From an uncultured Actinomyces sp. (GTDB lineage Bacteria > Actinomycetota > Actinomycetes > Actinomycetales > Actinomycetaceae): a stretch of DNA of 41,217 bases. Positions 34,362-41,217 of this stretch are shown here, one piece after another. Positions within the stretch are counted from its first letter, which is position 1. Every line of letters starts with the position of its first letter. The stretch spans positions 1 to 41,217 of the forward strand of contig CAMPYB010000008.1 of assembly GCA_946998115.1 (NCBI GenBank), in the 5' to 3' direction. Made by a program: the position numbers and the translations under genes. The notes under the pieces were generated by a model. That model was given only the letters and a program-made list of their open reading frames with translations, was not told the DNA's origin and made no database searches.

Positions 34362-34396
34362 TTAGCACTTACTTTAACATTTAAAGCAAGTGCTAA
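34362..34396 (-). terminator. Terminator or attenuator between gap and pgk
   Basis: Two 16-base arms (34362-34377 and 34381-34396) pair with one mismatch around a 3-base loop. It starts five bases after the gap stop. On minus the stem is followed by TTATTTATTAAATG. The outer arms resemble half-sites of the CIRCE heat-shock operator, but the spacing is wrong. Confidence 0.65.
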
Positions 34397-34401
34397 CAAT
34401 A

Positions 34402-35406
34402 TTATAAATACTGACCTATATAAAGAGCTAAATCAATTAATCTCTTAGAATAGCCCCATTCATTATCGTACCATCCCACAACTTTGACTAGGTTTCCTAC
34501 TACTTTCGTCAAACCAGCATCAAAAATACATGAAGCAGGATTAGTGACTATATCCGATGATACAATTGGATCTTCCGTATAAGTAAGAATTCCTTTCATT
34601 TCACCTTCAGAAGCTTTTTTCATAGCAGAATTAACTTGTTCAACACTAACTTCTTTAGAAGCTGTGAAAGTCAAATCAGTAGCAGAGCCTGTAGGAGTTG
34701 GAACGCGCAAAGCATAACCATCCAATTTCCCTTTCAACTGAGGCAAAACTAAAGATACAGCTCTTGCGGCTCCCGTAGATGTTGGAACAATATTCAAAGC
34801 AGCAGCTCTACTGCGTCTCAAATCTCTATGCGATCCATCCTGTAGTCTCTGATCTGCCGTATAAGCATGTACAGTAGTCATGAGTCCTCTTTCAATTCCA
34901 AAAGCCTCATCTAAAACTTTAGCCATAGGTGCTAGACAGTTAGTTGTACAAGATGCATTTGATATAATGTGATGTTTTTCAGGATCATAATCTTTATGAT
35001 TTACTCCCATAACAAAAGTACCATCTTCATTTTTTGCAGGAGCTGAAATTATAACTTTTTTTGCACCAGCTTCAAGATGAACTTTAGCAAGGTTTGCATC
35101 AGTAAAACGTCCCGTTGCTTCTATTACTACATCCACATCATATTTTCCCCATGGAATATTTGCAGGTTCCCTTTCGCTAAAAGTAGCTATTTTATGAGTA
35201 CCTACAGTAAGCATTGATTCATCATACGAAATTTCTTCCTTAAGTACACCTAGAATTGAATCGTATTTTAAAAGATGAGCTAAAGTTTTATTATCACTTA
35301 GATCATTAACTGCAACAACTTCAATATTCTCGCCACTTTCTAGTGCCGCACGAGTTATATTTCGTCCAATACGACCAAAACCATTGATACCTATACGAAG
35401 AGTCAT
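34402..35406 (-). CDS. gap: Glyceraldehyde-3-phosphate dehydrogenase
   Basis: The NAD-dependent glycolytic enzyme, 334 residues. It has the NAD site GINGFGRIGRN (6-16), the catalytic C153 in SNASCTTNCLAP, H180 in TTVHAYTADQ, and the substrate site RRSRAAALNIVPTSTGAA. NAD preference is suggested by the acidic NDL after the second strand. The binding site is GGGGG six bases before the ATG. A TATAAT on minus near 35510 is a possible -10. Confidence 0.96.
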   Translation of the reverse strand: MTLRIGINGFGRIGRNITRAALESGENIEVVAVNDLSDNKTLAHLLKYDSILGVLKEEISYDESMLTVGTHKIATFSEREPANIPWGKYDVDVVIEATGRFTDANLAKVHLEAGAKKVIISAPAKNEDGTFVMGVNHKDYDPEKHHIISNASCTTNCLAPMAKVLDEAFGIERGLMTTVHAYTADQRLQDGSHRDLRRSRAAALNIVPTSTGAARAVSLVLPQLKGKLDGYALRVPTPTGSATDLTFTASKEVSVEQVNSAMKKASEGEMKGILTYTEDPIVSSDIVTNPASCIFDAGLTKVVGNLVKVVGWYDNEWGYSKRLIDLALYIGQYL

Positions 35407-35579
35407 TTTTCCCCCATTTAAACAGAGCTTACAGAAATCAAAAATCGCTTCCCCATTAAAGCAACATACTCACAATGATACATTAGTATTAATAAAAAAT
35501 AAGTATTATAACTAGAAATACATGTTATTTACGTTTAAAATCCAAAGTTATTTTCAAAATTTTCAAAAATTTTTCAAAC

Positions 35580-36173
35580 TTACTTATATTCATTACAGAT
35601 TTGCAAAAATAACTTATGGAAACGTGTATCTTTTCCAGATTCAGGATGAAAAGAAGTTGCTAACATATTTTTTTCACGCACTGCAACTATGTTACCTAAA
35701 TTTGTTTTAGAATAAGAACGCGCTAAAATTTCCACACTATCTTGCGCATCTTCAACCCAAGGCGCTCTAATAAATATTCCTCTAAAAGGAGCGTCGAAAT
35801 TTTTAACTGACAAATCTTCCTCATAAGAATCTACTTGCCTTCCAAAAGCATTTCTTCTAACAGAAATATTCATTACGTTTAAACCACTTTGACCACAGTT
35901 TCCATCTAGAATATTTTTCGATAGCATAATCATTCCAGCACAAGTTCCATAAACTGGCATACCATCAGATATTTTTTTAGATAATATATCAAATACACCA
36001 AAATTTTTAGCCAATTTTTCTATAACGAAAGATTCCCCACCTGGAATAATTATTCCATCTATTTTTTGTAATTGTTCAGGTCTTTTAACATAAACACTTT
36101 CTACGTTCAAACAGTCTAACATTTTTTTATGTTCAACAAAATCTCCCTGAAAAGCAAGTATCCCTATCAACAT
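35580..36173 (-). CDS. pdxT: PdxT, glutaminase subunit of PLP synthase
   Basis: PdxT supplies ammonia to PdxS for pyridoxal phosphate synthesis. The 197-residue class I amidotransferase has C78 in YGTCAGMI, H176 and E178 in TSFHPESG, and GGES (45-48). The usual GGESTT reads GGESFV, a mild change near the substrate loop. FRGIFIRAPWV is typical of PdxT. The pdxS partner, usually adjacent, is not in this window. Confidence 0.92.
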   Translation of the reverse strand: MLIGILAFQGDFVEHKKMLDCLNVESVYVKRPEQLQKIDGIIIPGGESFVIEKLAKNFGVFDILSKKISDGMPVYGTCAGMIMLSKNILDGNCGQSGLNVMNISVRRNAFGRQVDSYEEDLSVKNFDAPFRGIFIRAPWVEDAQDSVEILARSYSKTNLGNIVAVREKNMLATSFHPESGKDTRFHKLFLQICNEYK

Positions 36174-36279
36174 TTTCCTATAGCCCCCTATAAATTTATA
36201 TTATTATAATACATACATTTACTTTTAGTATTCATATGATCATTTTTACTAATTTATTTATATACAAAACATATGCACA

Positions 36280-38325
36280 TTACATTGCATCTTTCATTTG
36301 GCGAAGTTCTTTTTTTAACTCATTTATTTCATCTCTAAGCCTTGCAGCAAGTTCAAATTGCAATTGACTAGCCGCGCTTTTCATCTCTTGTGTAAGAGTA
36401 TCTATAAGATTTGCTAGTTCAATAATATTATTCGGAATTTTATTTTTTCCAGAAACATTAATATTTTGAAGCACTTTTTCAGTATCCGCTTCTTGTCTTG
36501 CGAGCATATCTGTCACATCAGCAATTTTTTTTCGCAAAGGTTGAGGGTCTATTCCATGAGCTTTATTGTACGCTATCTGTTTTTGCCTACGTCTTTGTGT
36601 CTCATCTATTGCTTGTCGCATTGAATCAGTGATTTTATCAGCATACATGTGGACTTGTCCTGATACATTTCTAGCAGCTCGTCCTATAGTTTGTATAAGT
36701 GAAGTTGTCGATCGTAAAAATCCTTCTTTATCAGCGTCTAATATTGACACTAGTGAAACTTCAGGAAGATCTAACCCTTCTCTAAGTAAATTTATACCAA
36801 CTAGTACATTAAATTCACCAGTACGTAATTGTCGAAGTAATTCAACACGTCTTAAAGTATCTACATCAGAATGTAAATATTGCACTTTTACACCAATATT
36901 TTCAAGATAATCTGTAAGATCTTCTGCCATCTTTTTAGTTAAAGTAGTAACTAGGACTCTCTGGTTATTAGCTTCGCGTTTTCTTATTTCTTCCAAAAGA
37001 TCATCTACTTGATTTTTTGTAGGTTTTACTATTATTTGCGGATCTAATAATCCAGTTGGACGTATGATCTGTTCAACATAACCGTCGCTCACGCTTAATT
37101 CATATTTACCAGGTGTTGCTGACATATATAATGTTTGTCCTATTTTAGCTTGAAATTCTTCCCAACGTAGTGGTCTATTATCAAGAGCTGACGGTAAACG
37201 GAATCCATGTTCAATTAAAGTCGTTTTACGTGATCTATCGCCTTCGTACATTGCTCCTATTTGTGGCACACTAACATGTGATTCATCTATTATGAGTAAA
37301 AAATCATCGGGAAAATAGTCTATTAACGTATTAGGAGGCTCACCTTCTTTTCTGCCATCTATATGTCTAGAATAATTTTCTATTCCTGGACACATTCCCA
37401 TTTCTTGTATAGCTTCAAGATCATATTCTGTGCGAGTTTTCAATCGTTGGTATTCTAGTATTTTATTGTTTTTTTTGAAATATTGCAGTCTTGTCGAAAG
37501 TTCTTTTTCAATGCTGACTATTGCTTCATTCATTTTCTGTTCACTAGCAACATAATGTGATGCTGGGAATATATTAACTATCTCTTTTTCTTCTATAGTT
37601 TTTCTATTTATAGGATGTAATAATGTTAATTTTTCTATTTCATCACCAAACATTTCTATTCTAATAGCATATTGTTCGTAAACTGGAATGATTTCAATAG
37701 TGTCACCTTTAACTGTGAATATTCCTCTTGAAAATTCTATATCATTTCTCACATACTGCATGTTTACAAATCTACGCAATAATTCATCTCTATCTATTTC
37801 TTGACCTACTTTTAAAATTAATCTGCCTTTTACATATTCTTCTGGAGACCCTAATCCATATATGCATGATACAGATGCTACAACTACAACATCACGTCTT
37901 GTCAGTAAAGCATTTGTGGCACTGTATCTTAATCTTTCGACTTCTTGATTTATTGATGAATCTTTTTCTATAAAAGTATCAGTTTGAGGAATATAAGCTT
38001 CAGGCTGATAATAGTCGTAGTAAGATACAAAATATTCCACAGCATTGTTAGGCATAAGTTGCCTTAATTCCGTTGCAAGTTGCGCAGCTAATGTTTTATT
38101 TGGCGCAAGTACCAAAGTTGGCCTTTGAACTTGTTCTATGAGCCATGCAGCTGTTGCCGATTTACCTGTTCCAGTAGCTCCAAGTAAAACAACGTCTTTT
38201 TCCCCACCTTGTATTCTTTGAGTCAATTCTTTTATAGCTTGAGGTTGATCTCCTGATGGTTGAAATGGCGCTACTACTTTAAATTTTTTGTCTCGTATAT
38301 AAGTTTCTTCTTTATTTTCTTTCAA
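36280..38325 (-). CDS. uvrB: UvrABC system protein B
   Basis: UvrB is the damage-verifying helicase-like ATPase of nucleotide excision repair. The 681-residue protein has Walker A LLGATGTGKSATAA (47-60), the beta-hairpin block YYDYYQPEAYIPQTDTFIEK, the DESHVSVPQ box, helicase motifs GINLLREGLDLPE and IQTIGRAARN, and the C-terminal UVR motif (about 640-676; LQFELAARLRDEI). The start is a TTG at 38325 with AGGA five bases upstream; an ATG six bases earlier is out of frame. Confidence 0.96.
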   Translation of the reverse strand: MKENKEETYIRDKKFKVVAPFQPSGDQPQAIKELTQRIQGGEKDVVLLGATGTGKSATAAWLIEQVQRPTLVLAPNKTLAAQLATELRQLMPNNAVEYFVSYYDYYQPEAYIPQTDTFIEKDSSINQEVERLRYSATNALLTRRDVVVVASVSCIYGLGSPEEYVKGRLILKVGQEIDRDELLRRFVNMQYVRNDIEFSRGIFTVKGDTIEIIPVYEQYAIRIEMFGDEIEKLTLLHPINRKTIEEKEIVNIFPASHYVASEQKMNEAIVSIEKELSTRLQYFKKNNKILEYQRLKTRTEYDLEAIQEMGMCPGIENYSRHIDGRKEGEPPNTLIDYFPDDFLLIIDESHVSVPQIGAMYEGDRSRKTTLIEHGFRLPSALDNRPLRWEEFQAKIGQTLYMSATPGKYELSVSDGYVEQIIRPTGLLDPQIIVKPTKNQVDDLLEEIRKREANNQRVLVTTLTKKMAEDLTDYLENIGVKVQYLHSDVDTLRRVELLRQLRTGEFNVLVGINLLREGLDLPEVSLVSILDADKEGFLRSTTSLIQTIGRAARNVSGQVHMYADKITDSMRQAIDETQRRRQKQIAYNKAHGIDPQPLRKKIADVTDMLARQEADTEKVLQNINVSGKNKIPNNIIELANLIDTLTQEMKSAASQLQFELAARLRDEINELKKELRQMKDAM

Positions 38326-38400
38326 TTCATTCCTAATTATTTACTATATCTTTACGAAAATTTTAAAAATAGTAATATTTTTATTATTACACTTATTACA

Positions 38401-39111
38401 CTACTTTTCCTTTATTAGTTTTTCTTTTTCCAACAGTTTTTCTTTAAATAAAATCTTTAATTGTTTCACGTCTTTTTCTAGTTCAAAAATACTTGAATTA
38501 TTTTTTATAATAATATTTGCAAATTTAATATTTTCACTATCAGTTTTTTGTCTGTTCTCACGTAATCGAATCTGATTATCAATCATATTTCTGTTGCTTT
38601 TTAATCTTTCATGTCTATAATCATCTTGACTGGAAATACATATTATTATATCTAATTTTTTATAAAAATTAGTCTCCAACATTTTAGTTGACTCATATAT
38701 TCCAACATTATTTTTTTCTAATGTTTTTAAAAAATTATCTGCTATGCTATTTATTTTTTCATGTGTTACAGATTCTAAATATTTTAATTGTTCAGAATCT
38801 GAAAAAACTATTTCAGCTAATATTTTCCTATCTATTTCATCATTTTCATCTAAAATCTTATTTCCAAAATGTTTTATTAACTGTTCATATACAACATTAT
38901 TTTTTTCATAAATTTGACGACTAATACTATCAGCATCAATAGTTTTTATATTTTTACTAAAAAAATCATTATCATTATGCAACTGTTTTTCCAACATAAC
39001 TCTCAATGTTGTTTTTCCAGCTCCTATCTGTCCTATAAGACCAATAGACAGGCATTTATAAGTTTTTTTATATGATATTAAATTTTGAAACTCTATCATT
39101 TCCACACTCAT
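38401..39111 (-). CDS. coaE: Dephospho-CoA kinase
   Basis: The enzyme does the last step of coenzyme A synthesis. The 236-residue protein has a Walker A GLIGQIGAGKTT (24-35), the substrate motif IDADSISRQIY and the lid region with RLKSNRNM. The family usually has GGIGSGKS, so the P-loop is a variant. It lacks the C-terminal GrpB-like domain of many actinobacterial CoaE proteins, and is extended at the N-terminus by about 20 residues. A start at the fifth codon (39099) is possible; neither ATG has a clear site. The coaE-uvrB order is usual for actinobacteria. Confidence 0.85.
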   Translation of the reverse strand: MSVEMIEFQNLISYKKTYKCLSIGLIGQIGAGKTTLRVMLEKQLHNDNDFFSKNIKTIDADSISRQIYEKNNVVYEQLIKHFGNKILDENDEIDRKILAEIVFSDSEQLKYLESVTHEKINSIADNFLKTLEKNNVGIYESTKMLETNFYKKLDIIICISSQDDYRHERLKSNRNMIDNQIRLRENRQKTDSENIKFANIIIKNNSSIFELEKDVKQLKILFKEKLLEKEKLIKEK

Positions 39112-39242
39112 AAAATTTATATATTCATGTTTAAATACTCTTAAGTATAGTATGTATAAAATATTAACAACAATTTTGCGTTATTTCATTTTTAATACAA
39201 TTCATAAAATATCCACAAAATAGTAAAAAAGTATTAAAAAAA

Positions 39243-39271
39243 TTGTACTTTATAAAAAATATTATGATATA
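39243..39271 (+). promoter_or_regulatory. Possible promoter of the permease-PNP pair
   Basis: TTGTAC (39243-39248) and GATATA (39266-39271) are 17 bases apart; TATGAT three bases earlier is an alternative -10. No purine riboswitch-like fold is evident in the spacer. Confidence 0.35.
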
Positions 39272-39297
39272 GATAGATTGTTAAAAAATAAACATCA

Positions 39298-40752
39298 ATG
39301 AAGATGGACGGAGAAATGTCAAATAAAGAGAGTATAGCAATTGAAAATATCGGTTTAGATGTTATCGCTGAATCAGAACGTAAAGGAAAACCAAGCGATT
39401 TATTTATGCCATGGTTTGCAGCTAATATTTCAGTACTAGGTATGTCATGGGGTTCATGGGTATTAGGATTCGGACTTTCATTTATTCAAGCTGTAATTGT
39501 AACTATTGTAGGTGTTACACTTTCTTTCCTATTTTGTGGAATTGTAGCTACTTTAGGTAAAAAAGGATCTGCACCGACTTTAGCATTATCACGTGCAGCT
39601 TTCGGATACAATGGAAATAGAATTTCTGCTTTTATTTCTTGGATTCTAACTGTAGGTTGGGAAACAGTTTTATGCGTTCTAGCTACTTTAGCAACTGCAA
39701 CAGTTATGGAAGCATTAGGATGGAGCAATCACACTACAGCACAAATTTTAGGATTCATAATAGTTGTAGCATGTTCAGCTTTTGCAGGAATTTTTGGTTT
39801 TGATACGATTATGCGCGTACAAACATGGATTACATGGCTAACAGGTATCTTAACTATAATTTACTTAGCTTTAACTATTCCTTCAATAAACTGGTCTAAT
39901 ATTATGAAAATGCCTGCCGCTCCAATGTCTGCAATGCTTGGTGCTTTTGTAATGCTATTAGCAGGCTACGGTCTTGGATGGGTAAATGCTGCAGCTGATT
40001 ATTCTCGTTATTTGCCACGAAAATCTTCTACAAAAGGCGTTGTTTTTTGGACAACTTTCAGTTCTTCTCTACCATGCGTAATACTAACTATATTCGGTAT
40101 TCTACTTGTTGGATCTGATAAAAAACTTGGAGAATTAATTAATTCTGACCCTATCGGCGCTTTGACAACAATACTACCAACATGGTTCCTAGTTCCATTT
40201 GCAATCGTAGCAATACTAGGTCTCATAGGCGGTATAATTATGGATCTATACTCTTCAGGATTGTCACTTTTGGCAACGGGTCTTCGTGTGCCACGTACAG
40301 TTGCAACTAGTATTGACGCAACGATTATGACTCTAGGCACTATTCTAGTCGTATTTTTCGCTAATGATTTCTTAGCTCCTTTCAGCGGTTTCTTAACAAC
40401 TCTAGGTTCAATTATTGCAGCTTGGGCAGGTATTATGATTGCTGAAGCTATAATGCGTAAAAAAGAATATGATGTGGATTCATTATTCACACCTAAAGGC
40501 ATATATGGTTCAATAAATTGGGAAGCTATAACATTAATATTATTAGGCACTATCGTTGGTTGGGGTCTAGTTGTAAATTCCACTTCTTGGTTATCATGGC
40601 AAGGATATTTACTAGATTTTGGTCTAGGTGGCAGAGAAGGTACACTAGCTTTTTCAAATATAGGTATTATTCTTTCACTTTTAATTGGTCTTATAGGCCA
40701 CTTAATATTCGGCAGATCCGCAATTGCAAAACAGGAAGAAAAAATAGCTTAG
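39298..40752 (+). CDS. NCS1-family purine/cytosine permease
   Basis: The 484-residue protein has about 12 membrane helices and the NCS1 marks: an N-terminal LFMPWFAANISVLGMSWGSW, GKKGSAPTLALSRAAFGYNG (the conserved substrate-site loop) and GYGLGWVNAAADYSRYLP. It should import a nucleobase such as cytosine or a purine with a cation. The pairing with a purine nucleoside phosphorylase 60 bases downstream favours a purine or a general salvage role, though CodB-like cytosine uptake is possible. An ATG at 39316 is just preceded by GGACGGAG and may be the true start. Confidence 0.88.
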   Translation: MKMDGEMSNKESIAIENIGLDVIAESERKGKPSDLFMPWFAANISVLGMSWGSWVLGFGLSFIQAVIVTIVGVTLSFLFCGIVATLGKKGSAPTLALSRAAFGYNGNRISAFISWILTVGWETVLCVLATLATATVMEALGWSNHTTAQILGFIIVVACSAFAGIFGFDTIMRVQTWITWLTGILTIIYLALTIPSINWSNIMKMPAAPMSAMLGAFVMLLAGYGLGWVNAAADYSRYLPRKSSTKGVVFWTTFSSSLPCVILTIFGILLVGSDKKLGELINSDPIGALTTILPTWFLVPFAIVAILGLIGGIIMDLYSSGLSLLATGLRVPRTVATSIDATIMTLGTILVVFFANDFLAPFSGFLTTLGSIIAAWAGIMIAEAIMRKKEYDVDSLFTPKGIYGSINWEAITLILLGTIVGWGLVVNSTSWLSWQGYLLDFGLGGREGTLAFSNIGIILSLLIGLIGHLIFGRSAIAKQEEKIA

Positions 40753-40765
40753 TTTTATTCGCAAC

Positions 40766-40792
40766 TGGCTGTAATCTACAAGGTTACAGCCA
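40766..40792 (+). terminator. Hairpin between permease and PNP genes
   Basis: TGGCTGTAA and TTACAGCCA form a perfect 9-bp stem with a 9-base loop, followed by TTATTTG. It lies 14 bases after the permease stop and 20 before the next ATG, so it may be a partial terminator. Confidence 0.55.
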
Positions 40793-40811
40793 TTATTTGT
40801 AAAGAAATGTT

Positions 40812-41217
40812 ATGAACGAAAATTTTCAAGTATACGCAAATACTGATCTAACTTATATGATGGATGGCGCACATCAAATAGCTCAACGTTCAAATGTTGA
40901 TCATCATGATCTTTTAGTGGTTTTAGGATCCGGATTAGCAAATGTTACAAAAACATGGTCAAAACCAAATTGTACTTTCCCTATATCAGATCTTGTAGGA
41001 GCTAAAAAACCAATAGCCGATGGACATGTCGATATGGTTTCTAGCTACACGATAAATAATAAAAATATTTTAGTTTATCATGGTCGTTCTCATTTATATG
41101 AAGGATTAGAACCTAATATTATTACATTACCTGTACGTATAGCATGCGCAACTGGAATTAAAGCAGCTGTTTTAACAAACGCTAACGGATGCTTAAAAGA
41201 TTGGAATCTCGGCGATG
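40812..41217 (+). CDS. Purine nucleoside phosphorylase, cut by the window edge
   Basis: The first 135 residues are visible. They match the trimeric (PunA/human-type) phosphorylases: phosphate-binding VVLGSGLAN (36-44), HVDMV near H72, the phosphate site HGRSHLYEG (90-98) with R92 and H94, and LTNANGCL (121-128) in place of the usual LTNAAGG. The enzyme splits purine nucleosides to base and ribose 1-phosphate. The ATG at 40812 has AAAGAAA upstream. The 3' part is outside the window. Confidence 0.9.
   Translation, partial: MNENFQVYANTDLTYMMDGAHQIAQRSNVDHHDLLVVLGSGLANVTKTWSKPNCTFPISDLVGAKKPIADGHVDMVSSYTINNKNILVYHGRSHLYEGLEPNIITLPVRIACATGIKAAVLTNANGCLKDWNLGD

Noticed and set aside
34362..34396. 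CIRCE heat-shock operator
   Set aside because: The arms are TTAGCACTT/AAGTGCTAA, not ending in C/G, and the spacer is 17 instead of 9 bases; it fits a terminator right after gap better.
39112..39297. Purine riboswitch ahead of the permease gene
   Set aside because: No paired P1 helix or conserved junction bases could be found; only AT-rich sequence and a weak promoter.
1..41217. CRISPR array, insertion sequence, prophage or multi-gene defence island
   Set aside because: No regularly spaced repeats, transposase, integrase or phage genes were seen; apart from the left-edge methyltransferase piece the window is core chromosome.

Overview
The window looks like chromosomal core sequence of a low-G+C member of the Actinobacteria (roughly one third G+C by eye). 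No single gene decides this, but the neighbourhoods are actinobacterial: sufR-sufB-sufD-Rieske-sufC-sufS-sufU; tlyA-nadK-recN-steA-mctB next to a TPR/HAD gene and pyrG; a DUF3052 gene beside a homodimeric-type aceE; an RNase H / coiled-coil CT398-like / Nif3-like trio; coaE-uvrB; and gap-pgk-tpiA-secG. The AT richness and some domain decay suggest a host-associated or reduced relative of better known genera. I do not name a species.

Layout. 1-190 (-) is the N-terminal end of a probably broken site-specific DNA methyltransferase running off the left edge. 273-630 (-) holds a tiny two-helix membrane protein and the initiator tRNA-fMet with a clear promoter and terminator. 707-2053 (-) is a type I glutamine synthetase without the adenylylation tyrosine; 2240-2890 (+) is a small transaldolase. 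3040-9465 (-) is the complete SUF iron-sulfur assembly operon under its own repressor SufR, with a near-perfect palindrome upstream that is a good operator candidate. 9727-15229 (-) is an envelope-precursor cluster (degenerate-looking MraY/WecA-type gene, MurJ flippase, GT4 glycosyltransferase) ending in pyrG. 15488-21044 (-) is tlyA-nadK-recN-steA-mctB, tightly overlapped. 21152-23200 (-) is a fusion of a basic low-complexity region, TPR-like helices and a NagD-type HAD phosphatase. RNase P RNA lies on + at about 23278-23626.

23684-27526 (-) carries a small membrane protein and the operon sortase B / Nif3-like / coiled-coil / RNase HI, in which two proteins have lost the expected metal or catalytic residues of their C-terminal domains. 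tRNA-Val(UAC) and DUF3052 follow on -, then aceE on +. Between convergent aceE and secG there is a 516-base gap with a candidate promoter followed by two long tandem hairpins, the best candidate here for an undescribed RNA element. 31896-35406 (-) is secG, tpiA, pgk, gap; 35580-39111 (-) is pdxT, uvrB, coaE. The right end (+) is an NCS1 nucleobase permease followed by a purine nucleoside phosphorylase cut by the window edge, a nucleobase salvage pair.

I saw no IS element, prophage, CRISPR array or obvious multi-gene defence system. The most unusual items are the methyltransferase remnant, the aceE-secG hairpin locus, the paired domain decay in the RNase H operon, and the SufR palindrome.
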